From NCBI GenBank assembly GCA_947259395.1, contig CAMYMN010000007.1:3241-67240 (forward strand): DNA of 64,000 nt, given 5' to 3'. Of this stretch, positions 41,718 through 50,859 are shown piece by piece. A model generated the notes under the pieces. That model saw only the letters and a list, made by a program, of their open reading frames with translations. It searched no databases and was not told the origin of the DNA. A program made the position numbers and the translations under genes. The DNA is from an uncultured Gammaproteobacteria bacterium. GTDB lineage: Bacteria; Pseudomonadota; Gammaproteobacteria; Arenicellales; JAANXG01. The first letter of the stretch is position 1. Every line of letters begins with the position of its first letter.

Positions 41718-43853
41718 ATGAGAAGTCGTGTTGCCAAGCCATCATTTGAGCTACAGTTCAAACGACTGCGCTATGTTTCCCTTCTGAGCGTGCTTTTGGT
41801 AGCGATTGGTGCGGTAATACTGGGCGTCTTCCAGTACCAATCTGCGCTCGACGAACACATCACTAGGGTAGAACAAAAAAATATTCTAGTGGCCCAGTCG
41901 GTTCGCGCGGTTCTATGGCACCACCATAAGATGTTGATGTCTGTCGATGATCCGACCGCGATCGTGCAACAGGACCCACTTGGCCAACATGCCGACGCAC
42001 ACACTCTCTACCATCGTGAATTTCAACTTCGACTGCCCGCGGATCCAGACAAACTGCTACGTCCGCTACTCACTCAATCCAGGATCAACAAGCTGAAAAT
42101 CTATAATGTCGACGGTGTGACGCTGTATTCCACCCGTCCCGAGGAGATTGGCCGATCGCATTCATGGAGTCGTGGACTGCAGCAAGCCCTAACCGGGAAG
42201 CCTTATTCCGTCGTGGTCTCTGACAAGGAAATGCATGAGTCGCTACCGATACATACCGAATATGTAGAGACCTACGTTCCGATCTTTGCGTTTCCCGAGA
42301 GTAAAGTAATCGGCGTATTCGAGATTTATAGTGACGTTGGCGACGAATTAGCTGCTATAAGGATGAAAGAACAAAAAGAAGCAGGCGCACTGGCACTATT
42401 GTTTTTGCTTCTTGTTGCCGTGCTTGCGATTTTTAATCGCTTCCTGCATAAGCGCGATCTGGCTCGGGCGCAACAACTCATTCATCTTGCCACCCACGAC
42501 CCACTCACTGATCTTCCCAACGGCGTCCTGCTTCGCGATCGCTTGGCAGTCGCCATTTCACGAGCGAAACCTCTTGGTCGGACAGTCGCTATTTTGCTCA
42601 TTGATCTCGACCGTTTTCAGCTAATCAATAATAACCTTGGTCATGATACCGGTGATCAGGTGATCAAGGTCATCGCTAATCGTTTGTCTGCGCTAGCAGG
42701 TCAGAACAACATATTAGGCCGGTTCGCGGGTGAATTTGTCATGATTTTTCCCGAACTTGAAGCAACCGACACCGCTAGCACGATGATTAATAGAATGACG
42801 CAGGAGATCAAGAGGCCGGTTTCGGTTGACGACCAAAAGTTAATCCTTGGTTGCACCGTAGGTGTGAGCCTGTATCCCCGCGACGCCTTGGACGTGGAGT
42901 CCCTGCTCAAACGTGCGGACATCGCGAGAAATCAAGCCAAGGTGCTGGGTGGTAATAGCTGCCAATTCTATAGCCGAGAGATGGATGCGGGGCTTTCTAA
43001 GAAAATGCACATGAGTAGTGCCCTCCAGGGAGCCTTGGAACGAGAGGAATTCCTGTTGCACTACCAGCCGCAGTTTGATCTACGTAACGGCCACCTAATA
43101 GCGGCGGAGGCGTTGTTACGGTGGCAACGCGACGACCAGAGTTTGGTCCCACCGAATGAATTTATTCCGCTGGCCGAAGACATTGGACTCATTGGACCCA
43201 TCGGAGAATGGGTACTAACCACCGCCTGCAAGCAGGTCAGTGCCTGGCACATGGCGGGGTTTCCGAAGATACGCGTAGCGGTCAACGTATCGGCGCGCCA
43301 GTTGGAATTGCAAGACCTCGCCAAATTGACAGAAACAGTGCTCGCCGAGAGTGGGCTGGAGTCCCACCACCTGGACCTCGAGCTCACGGAAAGTCTGATT
43401 ATGCGGAATCCGGACAAAGCCATTGCGACCTTTAACAGGATCAAAGAAATAGGGGTTGGCCTGTCCATCGATGATTTTGGCACTGCGTACTCCAGTATGA
43501 ATTATTTGAAGCGCTTTCCCCTCGACCGTTTAAAGATTGATCGATCATTCGTGCGTGATTTGATGACCAATCCTGAAGATAAGGTGATTACGTTGACGAT
43601 TATCGCGATGGCGCATCATTTGCGGCTCAAGGTCATTGCCGAGGGTGTTGAGACAAAAGACCATCTTCGTTTGCTGCACAAGCACGGTTGTGATGAGGTG
43701 CAAGGATTCTATTGTGGCCGGCCCATTCCGGCTGAAGAGTTCGCTCATTTGTTACGCGAAGGGCGTCGGTTGCGTGGGTACGAAAAAGTGGAGCGAGCAT
43801 CTGACGCGTCCAGCAATCACCAGCCGATGCGCCTTGTTAAGTATCAAGGATAA
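41718..43853 (+). CDS. EAL phosphodiesterase with degenerate GGDEF domain and periplasmic sensor
   Basis: A 711-residue membrane protein. TM1 (about 19-40), a periplasmic sensor to about 220 and TM2 (about 222-242) precede a GGDEF domain. The signature reads RFAGEF (335-340): compared with R-x-G-G-D-E-F one residue is missing and Gly is replaced, so cyclase activity is unlikely. The EAL domain is complete: AAEALLRW (464-466), NVSARQ, LELTESLIM, DDFGTAYSSMNYL, KIDRSFV, AEGVET and QGFYCGRP. It should hydrolyse c-di-GMP, perhaps with the dead GGDEF as a GTP sensor. A family C element lies 9 nt after the stop. Confidence 0.9.
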   Translation: MRSRVAKPSFELQFKRLRYVSLLSVLLVAIGAVILGVFQYQSALDEHITRVEQKNILVAQSVRAVLWHHHKMLMSVDDPTAIVQQDPLGQHADAHTLYHREFQLRLPADPDKLLRPLLTQSRINKLKIYNVDGVTLYSTRPEEIGRSHSWSRGLQQALTGKPYSVVVSDKEMHESLPIHTEYVETYVPIFAFPESKVIGVFEIYSDVGDELAAIRMKEQKEAGALALLFLLLVAVLAIFNRFLHKRDLARAQQLIHLATHDPLTDLPNGVLLRDRLAVAISRAKPLGRTVAILLIDLDRFQLINNNLGHDTGDQVIKVIANRLSALAGQNNILGRFAGEFVMIFPELEATDTASTMINRMTQEIKRPVSVDDQKLILGCTVGVSLYPRDALDVESLLKRADIARNQAKVLGGNSCQFYSREMDAGLSKKMHMSSALQGALEREEFLLHYQPQFDLRNGHLIAAEALLRWQRDDQSLVPPNEFIPLAEDIGLIGPIGEWVLTTACKQVSAWHMAGFPKIRVAVNVSARQLELQDLAKLTETVLAESGLESHHLDLELTESLIMRNPDKAIATFNRIKEIGVGLSIDDFGTAYSSMNYLKRFPLDRLKIDRSFVRDLMTNPEDKVITLTIIAMAHHLRLKVIAEGVETKDHLRLLHKHGCDEVQGFYCGRPIPAEEFAHLLREGRRLRGYEKVERASDASSNHQPMRLVKYQG

Positions 43854-43862
43854 CAGCGCTCA

Positions 43863-43955
43863 ACTTAGGGAGCGGTACCTTCATTCGATGTGCGCCCGGG
43901 TTCGGATCGCAATTCACACAGATTCCGGCCGCTTCACTCAATTTGGGTCCGTCCG
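43863..43955 (+). repeat. Family C element, diverged copy
   Basis: ACTTAGGGAGCGGTACCTTC left, TGCGCCCGGGTTCGGATCGC core, ATTCCGGCCGCTTCACTCAA and TTTGGGTCCGTCC right. It starts 9 nt after the EAL gene stop. Confidence 0.7.
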
Positions 43956-43981
43956 CTATAGACGATAAACGCCGGTGTGGC

Positions 43982-44737
43982 TCAGTGCCGCCGTTGTCGC
44001 CGTGCGAACCCAAGGCCAACCAGCCCAACCACCATCAGTGCCATCGTCGACGGCGCATCCACCGCTGGCGTCGACAGCTGCAAGGTGAACGGCGGGTCGG
44101 CGGTCACGTCGGCCACCTGGCCAGACAACGTCAGCGACGCCGAGGTGACGATTAATCCCGCAGCGGGAGTCGCGGGGTCGACGAATTCGAAGTTCAGATC
44201 ATTTTCATCGAGCAGAAAATCTTTGATGCGCAGCTCGATGAAATCAAACTCGCCGTTCTGATTGACGTCCACCCCCAGGTCTTCCTTGATACTTTTAGAA
44301 GTGGTCTGGATCGTCGTGACGACCGTCGCGAATGGATCGTTCGGATCGAAGTTAGTAAAATCGATGTTTCCGGACACGGTCGCTTTGAGTGCTTCGGCCG
44401 GTGTCAGTGTGAAGCTGGGCGCAAGCTTCCCTGTGTAATCGTTGCCGACGCCGGGGGCGTTGTCGGTGAACCTGATCTCGACGAATAGCATGAAGTCGAT
44501 GGCGACTTCGGCTTCGGTGAGGATCAGGAAATCGAACGTTGTGGTGACATCGGACCCACCGACCGCTGATAGCTCGACCGTGGAGTCCACAAGACCGTAG
44601 TCGTGCGTAGAACTACCCGGTTCGAACGCGAGCGGCAACAGGCCTTGACCCGTGAGTTCCATCTGCGCGATGGGAATGGCATTTGCGGGGAATGGTGCCA
44701 ACAGCACCGTTGCGGCCAACAGCAATTTCCGGATCAT
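43982..44737 (-). CDS. Secreted protein with PEP-CTERM-like sorting signal
   Basis: A 251-residue protein with a signal peptide (MIRKLLLAATVLLAPFPANA), a beta-rich extracellular region and a C-terminal tail of APSTMALMVVGLVGLGFARR then QRRH. The tail has the tripartite layout of PEP-CTERM signals (short motif, hydrophobic helix, basic end), with APS in place of the usual PEP. PEP-CTERM proteins are sorted by exosortase and are often part of the extracellular matrix. No exosortase gene is in the window. The DVNQNGEFDFIEL segment could bind calcium. Function otherwise unknown. Confidence 0.75.
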   Translation of the reverse strand: MIRKLLLAATVLLAPFPANAIPIAQMELTGQGLLPLAFEPGSSTHDYGLVDSTVELSAVGGSDVTTTFDFLILTEAEVAIDFMLFVEIRFTDNAPGVGNDYTGKLAPSFTLTPAEALKATVSGNIDFTNFDPNDPFATVVTTIQTTSKSIKEDLGVDVNQNGEFDFIELRIKDFLLDENDLNFEFVDPATPAAGLIVTSASLTLSGQVADVTADPPFTLQLSTPAVDAPSTMALMVVGLVGLGFARRQRRH

Positions 44738-45134
44738 GTGACTACCTCCCCGAGCGTCTGTGCGATTAATCGGACGCGACCGTACTGCCGCGAAGCACTA
44801 TTTACACTTGGCTGCGAAACGACCGTAATGTCGATGACATACGCAAACCCGTAAACTCGACCCGAGTAGAGTTAAGTATAAAGCAGTTATAATCATAAAC
44901 AAGCGTACTAATCCAATAGGGAAGGGACCATGATGTATTAGCAGGAATCCAAATGGGGACTGACCACGATTAATCGGCATGTCTCCGTGCTCAGTTGCGA
45001 TCGGCCGTTTAGCAAAGCGTCTAAAAGCCAATCCGTGTGTTAGTTAATATCGGCCACGACCAATTTAGATGGTGAACTGGATGGCTTTCTACATTTTATC
45101 GAAGTAGCATCACGGCCAATCCATACTTCTCACA
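44738..45134. other. Intergenic region between divergent genes
   Basis: No gene or known repeat is seen. It should hold the promoters of the PEP-CTERM-like gene (minus strand) and the lipoprotein at 45135, but I could not assign hexamers with confidence. Confidence 0.45.
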
Positions 45135-45740
45135 ATGGCCACGATCAGGATGAAACGAAGACCGACGACCTGGCGATCAACCTTATTTATTGCCGTGTTT
45201 TGCGGCTTAGCCTCAGCGTGTGTTGCGACGCAACAGCAGAGCGGCACGGGTAGCATGGATCAGGATAATGAACGGCCGGATTTTTTCTCCTACGCAGAGG
45301 GTAGCAACGATACACTGTCGATCAAGGTCGCCCTTTCGAGAGTGGACGGAGAGGTACGGGGCTCGGGACGACTGGTAAAGGACGGTCGGCGCACCTTTCT
45401 GAGTGTGCGCCGCGCAACGCTGTGCACGGATCCTGCCGTCAAACAGAACGCGATCCTGCAGACAGACGCAGAACAGCCGGTGGGTGTCTGGACCCCTGCG
45501 TGTGTTGAGTTGAACGTTCGCGTGTGGCGGTTTCCGTTTTCCACCAAGACACTTACGCTCAGCGAATGTGAACCAAACAACACCGAGGTTTGTGATCTGG
45601 GTGGCGTCGACACGGACCCGCGTGGCGCATGTGTGGACTTCGATCGGGACACCGTTAAATGGGAAGATGAGTTTGTGGTTCCCGGAGAAACCGTGATCTT
45701 CGTGCCGAAGTTCCAGAAAGATTGCCGCAAAGGCGAATAA
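45135..45740 (+). CDS. Putative lipoprotein, unknown function
   Basis: A 201-residue protein. After a basic start (MATIRMKRRPTTWRS) comes a hydrophobic stretch ending in the lipobox LASAC. The mature part begins with a polar linker (QQQSGTGSMDQDNERPDFF) followed by a beta-rich domain with several cysteines (LCTDPA, PACVEL, SECEPNNTEVCDLG, GACVDFD, DCRKGE), which may form disulfides. This suggests a periplasmic or surface location. I do not recognise a family. Monocistronic. Confidence 0.65.
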   Translation: MATIRMKRRPTTWRSTLFIAVFCGLASACVATQQQSGTGSMDQDNERPDFFSYAEGSNDTLSIKVALSRVDGEVRGSGRLVKDGRRTFLSVRRATLCTDPAVKQNAILQTDAEQPVGVWTPACVELNVRVWRFPFSTKTLTLSECEPNNTEVCDLGGVDTDPRGACVDFDRDTVKWEDEFVVPGETVIFVPKFQKDCRKGE

Positions 45741-45858
45741 GCATAGCGGTAGAAGAGGCGCCCCAACAGCCGGTTCCCTCTCACCCCAACGCGTAAAAGT
45801 GGTCTGTCCCCTACGAGCACGCTAAAACGTGCCCAAAACATGGACTATTCTTACTCGC

Positions 45859-46713
45859 ATGGATCCCACATACCGCCTCATAGTCTCTTGCCCCGACCGG
45901 GTGGGTATCGTCGCCGCAGTGAGTGGTTTTATCGCGGACCACGGCGGGTGGATCATTGAGGCCAGCCAGCACGCGGATCCGGTCAGCAAATGGTTTTTTA
46001 TGCGTTACGAGATCTTGGCCGAGTCGCTGTCCTTTGATTTGGACACGTTCCGTGCCAAGTTCACACCGATCGCGCACGAGATGGACATGCGTTGGCGGGT
46101 AGCCGACGCCACGGTCCGTCGACCCTTGGTGTTGATGGCGGGTCGACAGCCACATTGTGTGGCGGATCTGCTGCATCGATGGCACAGCGGCGAGATGCAC
46201 ATCGATGTCCGTGGTGTGATATCAAATCATGAAGATCTCTCCGAATATGTGGGCTGGTACGGGTTGCCTTACTACCACATACCGACTCCCACCGACGACA
46301 AGGCTGCTGCGTTCCGGGCCATCGAAGAAGTTTTAGAAAAATTGCAACCGGAGGTTATCGTCCTCGCGAGATTTATGCAGATCCTCCCAACTTCTATCTG
46401 TCAGCAATACGCGTCCAGCATCATCAATATTCACCACAGCTTCCTGCCGTCGTTTGTCGGAGCGCGGCCTTATCATCAGGCCTCCGAGCGGGGTGTCAAG
46501 CTGATCGGGGCTACCTGTCACTACGTGACCGAGGAACTGGACGCGGGCCCCATTATTGAACAAGACGTGCTGCGCGTTCGGCATGACGACACAATCGAGG
46601 ACTTGGTTCGACTCGGGCGCGACGTGGAACGCACGGTTCTGGCACGCGGCCTACGTTACCACCTCGAGGATCGCGTATTGATTCACGGACATAAGACGAT
46701 TGTTTTCGATTAG
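45859..46713 (+). CDS. purU: Formyltetrahydrofolate deformylase
   Basis: A 284-residue enzyme that hydrolyses 10-formyl-tetrahydrofolate to formate and tetrahydrofolate, balancing one-carbon units for purine synthesis. The N-terminal ACT domain reads YRLIVSCPDRVGIVAAVSGF. The C-terminal formyltransferase-like domain keeps the catalytic Asn/His in SIINIHHSFLPSFVGARPYH and the Asp in TEELDAGPIIEQD. ATG 45859 is preferred over 45829, because the ACT domain starts directly there. Family length is about 280. It is monocistronic and no purine-type regulatory site was recognised. Confidence 0.93.
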   Translation: MDPTYRLIVSCPDRVGIVAAVSGFIADHGGWIIEASQHADPVSKWFFMRYEILAESLSFDLDTFRAKFTPIAHEMDMRWRVADATVRRPLVLMAGRQPHCVADLLHRWHSGEMHIDVRGVISNHEDLSEYVGWYGLPYYHIPTPTDDKAAAFRAIEEVLEKLQPEVIVLARFMQILPTSICQQYASSIINIHHSFLPSFVGARPYHQASERGVKLIGATCHYVTEELDAGPIIEQDVLRVRHDDTIEDLVRLGRDVERTVLARGLRYHLEDRVLIHGHKTIVFD

Positions 46714-46848
46714 TACACGGTGGATCGGCGAAGTTTTCAATAGATAAATAGCACTGCACGACTATTACTATTGATCGAGTTCCGCACAGCTGGTCGCTCA
46801 TCACAATGTCAAACGACCCCCGATGCGGAGAATGTTAACGGAGTCGTA

Positions 46849-47508
46849 TCAGGATAAGGTCTTTAATTGTTCTTTGAGTTCCGCCACTTCCGTTTCCAAC
46901 TTACTGACCCTTTCTGTCAACTCAGATACACTGGCACGATCTGAACTACCCGCGGCCTTCGCGGCTTGTGCTTGGATAGCGTGGGCCTCAACGTCAACGG
47001 GACCGGAGAACAGGTGCATGTACTCTGAGTCCTTGCGCCCCGGCGTGCGGGGTAGCTTCACCACCAGCGGATCGCCCTCCCGCTCGATCAGGCCGGCGAG
47101 CGCCTCCACGACAGCGGCGTTATCGGCGAATACGTGCAGGCGCCCACTGCGCGCCCTCAGCTCCCCAGGCGTCTGCGGACCGCGCAGCAACAGCAGGCAG
47201 ACTATCGCGAACTCAGGTGGGTAGAATTGGTAATCGCTGAATGTCGTGTTGCATAAGCGCTGTTTGTATTTCTCCACCCCACTTTTGAAATTTTCCTCTA
47301 TGTGCACGAGATGTTTGGCTCCCAATTCGCGGGCGGTATGCTGCACCACGCCCTGTTCCAGCGACATCACCGGGTTGCGTCCGGACTTCTGGTTACAGGC
47401 ATTGGTCAGAGCGTTGGGCGTCAGTGGATACTGATCCGGCGTGACGATGGATTTCTCCATCAGGCAGCCGATGATGCGGGCTTCGTTGACGGTTAAATTC
47501 GGCGGCAC
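46849..47508 (-). CDS. yceH: YceH family (UPF0502/DUF480) protein
   Basis: A 219-residue protein matching the YceH family: LTVNEARIIGCLMEKSIVTP, DQYPLTPNALTNACNQKSGR, NPVMSLEQGVV and RGPQTPGELRARSGRLHVF followed by VVKLPRTPGRKDSEYMHLFS. The C-terminal ~40 residues are a coiled coil (VSELTERVSKLETEVAELKE). The fold is a pair of winged helices, but the function is not established. Length is typical. Single gene on the minus strand. Confidence 0.92.
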   Translation of the reverse strand: MPPNLTVNEARIIGCLMEKSIVTPDQYPLTPNALTNACNQKSGRNPVMSLEQGVVQHTARELGAKHLVHIEENFKSGVEKYKQRLCNTTFSDYQFYPPEFAIVCLLLLRGPQTPGELRARSGRLHVFADNAAVVEALAGLIEREGDPLVVKLPRTPGRKDSEYMHLFSGPVDVEAHAIQAQAAKAAGSSDRASVSELTERVSKLETEVAELKEQLKTLS

Positions 47509-47593
47509 CGGTGGGTCCTTCTTAGTGCTGGATGTCTGTATATAGTTTCACAACTCGTGCCTCCTAGGCTACGCGGTATGGCCCACTTGATTA

Positions 47594-48406
47594 TTAGATC
47601 TTATCGAAATCGCCGTGCCGGCCAAGGCCGTCCTTGAATCGCGCGGCCCCGGCAACCCCGTCTTTCACCAATGCCTCGCGGCCGTTGTACCACTCTTGGA
47701 TGAGTGCGTCGCGGATTGCAAGGCCCTGACTTTTAATGGCGGAGCGCCGATCGCTGCGTACGCAAGTGGGCGGAAAGCGGGCGATGTCTTGGGCCAGCTG
47801 TTCCGCTTTGCTACGCGCTTCACCGTTGGGAACGACATATTCGCACAAGCCGATCCGTAAGCATTCTTCTGCAGGAACTTTGCGGCCGGTGAGAATGATT
47901 TCGAGGGCCCGGCCTTGGCCGACAATGCGCGGCAGCCGAACCGTACCGCCATCAATCAACGGCACACCCCAACGGCGGCAATACACCCCCAGATAGGCGT
48001 CCTCCTGCATCACCCGGAAATCACACCACAGCGCCAGCTCCATACCGCCCGCCACGGCGGGCCCGGCAATGGCGCCGATCACGGGCTTATCGAGTTCGAG
48101 CCGCGATGGCCCCAACGGACCGCGCGGAATCTCGCCGCCGTTGCCCCGCGGCCCCGCCGGCGGAATGTCGAGTTCGCCAAGTGGATGCTCCTCGTTGAGC
48201 GTGCTGACATACTTGAGATCCCATCCCGCGCAGAACGCCCCGCCCGCACCATAGAACACCGCGACCCGCGCCTCACGATCGGCATCGAATTCTAGAAAGG
48301 CCTGGGTTAATGCGTCGGCGCTAGTTGGGTCCATGGCGTTGCGCGCCTTCGGGCGATTGTGGATCACAGTCCACACGGCTCCGTTTTTCTCAACTTTGAC
48401 GGTCAT
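47594..48406 (-). CDS. Enoyl-CoA hydratase/isomerase family protein
   Basis: A 270-residue crotonase-fold protein. The CoA-binding and oxyanion elements are RPKARNAMD, GAGGAFCAGWDLKYVS and AGPAVAGGMELALWCDFRV, the last carrying the first active-site Glu position (GGMEL). At the second catalytic position, usually Glu in G-x-x-E-x-x-x-G, the sequence reads GVPLIDGG, so hydratase activity is uncertain. Family members in this form are often annotated only as enoyl-CoA hydratase-like. The ligand is unknown. It is a single minus-strand gene with no fatty-acid operon around it. Confidence 0.85.
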   Translation of the reverse strand: MTVKVEKNGAVWTVIHNRPKARNAMDPTSADALTQAFLEFDADREARVAVFYGAGGAFCAGWDLKYVSTLNEEHPLGELDIPPAGPRGNGGEIPRGPLGPSRLELDKPVIGAIAGPAVAGGMELALWCDFRVMQEDAYLGVYCRRWGVPLIDGGTVRLPRIVGQGRALEIILTGRKVPAEECLRIGLCEYVVPNGEARSKAEQLAQDIARFPPTCVRSDRRSAIKSQGLAIRDALIQEWYNGREALVKDGVAGAARFKDGLGRHGDFDKI

Positions 48407-48487
48407 GATCGTTTCCCCCGTTTCAGGTTAGGTGGTGCGGGTTGACGGCGAGCATTGTGATCCGCGATTGCCCTTAAGTTCAAGCGA

Positions 48488-48525
48488 GAATTCAGGGGAC
48501 ACGATACTCAATTTGATGTGTGCTC
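48488..48525 (+). repeat. Family C element, left half
   Basis: AATTCAGGGGACACGATACT then CAATTTGATGTGTGCTCGAG. The rest of C is absent and a family B element follows. Confidence 0.8.
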
Positions 48526-48532
48526 GAGATAA

Positions 48533-48597
48533 GGAGACAAGAGAAAGAACTATTTTTCTAAAGATTAAAGAGCGGCCAAAAATAAATCTGTCCCCAT
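48533..48597 (+). repeat. Family B element, extended copy
   Basis: GGAGACAAGAGAAAGAACTA then TTTTTCTAAAGATTAAAG and AAAAATAAATCTGTCCCC. It interrupts or replaces the right half of the neighbouring family C copy. Confidence 0.75.
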
Positions 48598-48659
48598 TTG
48601 TGCCATTTGTGCTGCTATATTGGGTTCCGACCGAACAATGTCCCGGCTAAACTCATGTC

Positions 48660-50423
48660 ATGTCGGAGCGCGCTCAACGAAAATTAGTAGCCATAGTCGC
48701 GGCGGACATAGCGGGCTACTCGCGCCTCATCGGTATGGACGAGGAAGGTACGCTTCGCGATCTTCGTGCGCATCGAGCCGAATTAATTGACCCGCTGTTT
48801 TCCGAGCATGGCGGTCGGATTGCTAACACCGCCGGTGATAGCTTGTTGTTAGAGTTTGCGAGCGTCGTAGATGCTGTTCGGTGTGTGCTCGCAATGCAGT
48901 GCGGGATGGCTGAGCGCAATACCGAGATCGATCAGGACAAGCAGATCCTATTCCGCGTCGGAATCAATGTCGGTGACGTAGTTGCCGAGGGTAACGATCT
49001 GCTCGGAGACGGCGTGAACATTGCTGCGCGTGTTGAATCGCTTGCCAAACCCGGGGGCATGGCCATTTCTGATGACGCTTATCGCCAAGTTCGAGATCGC
49101 CTCGACATCTCCTGGAGTGACGGCGGTGAATACGAGGTTAAGAACATTGCCCGCCCAGTGAAGGTGTGGCGCTGGGCGCCAGATGAGCCGCACAAAGATG
49201 CCGTCGCGGAAGCCGACGAGCAACCTTTATCACTCCCCGACAAACCCTCGATCGCAGTGCTGCCGTTCGACAACATGAGTGGTGACCCAGAGCAGGAGTA
49301 CTTCGCGGACGGAATCACTGAAGACATTATCACCAGCATGTCCAAGGTCTCCAGCTTGTTCGTGATTGCGAGAAACTCCACCTTTACCTTCAAGGGTAAG
49401 CCGGTCAAGGTGCAAGATGTCGGTCGGGACTTGGGCGTGCGCTACGTACTAGAAGGCAGCGTTCGCAAGGCTGGCAGCCGAGTGCGGGTGACAGCCCAGT
49501 TAGTGGACGCACTAAATGGCCAGCATCTTTGGGCGGAACGCTATGACCGAGACTTGGATGATATTTTCTCTCTACAGGACGAACTAAGTCTTAAAATCGT
49601 TACCTCGGCGGCTGTGCGACTGAGCGAGCAGGACAGTCACCGCCTGATGCAGCGCAATACCGACAACGTCGATGCCTATGATCACCTGCTGCGCGGCCGG
49701 GATCATTTGCTAAGGCACACGCCCGAAGCAAACGCGCTGGCACTCGACCATTTCGAACGGGCCGCGGCACTCGATCCAGGTTATGCCGCGCCCTATGTGC
49801 ATCTGGCCGAAACCCATTTGCAGCAGATGCAGCTCGGGTGGAGCCCCGACCCAACCGACCAGTTGGCCCATGCACTAGAGTGCGTAAAGCGAGCCATCGC
49901 CGTCGACGACGAATACGCACCCGCCCACGGCGTCCTGGGGCAGATCTATCTGTGGCGGAAGGATTATGAACGCGCCGTTATTGAGGGAGAATGCCGCGTC
50001 GCGCTCAATCCAGGCGATGCCGAAGGTATCGCGACGTTGGCTATGACGCTCGTGTTTGCAGGCGAACCCGAACGGGCTCTCGATGCCATGGCTCGGGCCA
50101 TGCGCCTCGATCCGCAATACCCGTTTTGGCACCTGCATGTGGTCGGGCTCTGTCACTTCGCCCTCGAGCGCTACGATGACGCCATTGCTGCATTTCAGCG
50201 CTGCATCGTCAGGAACCCGGACTCCATGCCGCCGCACATGGTGCTCGCGGCCGCCGCCGCTCTGGTCGGCGATATGCAAACCGCAACGTCGGAATTGGCA
50301 GAGAGTAAACGGCTGAATCCCGATCTCAGTCTCACTTTCGTCAGCGAGCAAATACCCTACCGACGCGCCGAGGACATCGATCGTCTGGTCGCAGGCCTGA
50401 AAAAGGCCGGTCTGAAGGAGTAA
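48660..50423 (+). CDS. Class III nucleotide cyclase - TolB-like - TPR protein (copy 1)
   Basis: A 587-residue protein. Cyclase domain about 8-175: metal ligands Asp16 (AADIAGYS) and Asp60, Asp117 in LLGDGVN, Asn120 and Arg124. The Lys that reads adenine is Asn56 (GGRIANTAGD). A TolB/FlgO-like domain follows (about 197-320: KPSIAVLPFDNMSGDPEQEY, GVRYVLEGSVRKAGSRVRV, LWAERYDRDLDDIF). The C-terminus is TPR repeats (ALDHFERAAALDPGYAAPYV). No membrane segment is seen. The nucleotide made is uncertain because of Asn56. A family C element begins 2 nt after the stop. Paralogues at 56220 and 61246. Confidence 0.88.
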   Translation: MSERAQRKLVAIVAADIAGYSRLIGMDEEGTLRDLRAHRAELIDPLFSEHGGRIANTAGDSLLLEFASVVDAVRCVLAMQCGMAERNTEIDQDKQILFRVGINVGDVVAEGNDLLGDGVNIAARVESLAKPGGMAISDDAYRQVRDRLDISWSDGGEYEVKNIARPVKVWRWAPDEPHKDAVAEADEQPLSLPDKPSIAVLPFDNMSGDPEQEYFADGITEDIITSMSKVSSLFVIARNSTFTFKGKPVKVQDVGRDLGVRYVLEGSVRKAGSRVRVTAQLVDALNGQHLWAERYDRDLDDIFSLQDELSLKIVTSAAVRLSEQDSHRLMQRNTDNVDAYDHLLRGRDHLLRHTPEANALALDHFERAAALDPGYAAPYVHLAETHLQQMQLGWSPDPTDQLAHALECVKRAIAVDDEYAPAHGVLGQIYLWRKDYERAVIEGECRVALNPGDAEGIATLAMTLVFAGEPERALDAMARAMRLDPQYPFWHLHVVGLCHFALERYDDAIAAFQRCIVRNPDSMPPHMVLAAAAALVGDMQTATSELAESKRLNPDLSLTFVSEQIPYRRAEDIDRLVAGLKKAGLKE

Positions 50424-50425
50424 AG

Positions 50426-50526
50426 TCGGGGACAGCGTACTCAATTCGATTTACGCTTGGGGCCGGGATTCTGTTTGCTCAGACCTCGGCGAATGCGCAC
50501 AAATTTAGTGTAGTGTCCTCGGATTT
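50426..50526 (+). repeat. Family C element, full copy
   Basis: TCGGGGACAGCGTACTCAAT left, TACGCTTGGGGCCGGGATTC core, AAATTTAGTGTAGTGTCCTC right. It begins 2 nt after the cyclase stop codon. Confidence 0.85.
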
Positions 50527-50583
50527 CGGAGGGAATTATTTTTTCAGCAAGCCGGTTTAGGCTCACAAAATGAGGAGGTATAC

Positions 50584-50859
50584 ATGTACTACATGCTGTT
50601 TTATGACTATGTCGACAATTATTTAGAACGCCGGGATGCGTATAGAGACGCGCACCTGGCTGGGGCAAACCAAGCTTTGCAAAGTGGTGAGTTAAAGATG
50701 GCCGGGGCATTCTCCGATCGTCCTTATCGTGCGGCGCTGATATTTGACGTGGATGACGTCTCGGTGATCGAACGTTTTGTTGCAGATGATCCCTACGTAC
50801 AAAACGGCCTGGTAACCGAATGGACCATTCGTCCCTGGAATGTGGTGATCGGGGGATAG
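50584..50859 (+). CDS. YciI-like protein
   Basis: A 91-residue protein of the YCII family: MYYMLFYDYVDNYLERRDAY, RDAHLAGANQALQSGELKMA, GAFSDRPYRAALIFDVDD and FVADDPYVQNGLVTEWTIRP. Conserved His and Asp positions (RDAHL and VADDPYV) match the family's proposed active site. No reaction is established for most members. The start at 50584 follows GAGGAGGTATAC, a strong ribosome binding site. Single gene following a family C element. Confidence 0.85.
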   Translation: MYYMLFYDYVDNYLERRDAYRDAHLAGANQALQSGELKMAGAFSDRPYRAALIFDVDDVSVIERFVADDPYVQNGLVTEWTIRPWNVVIGG

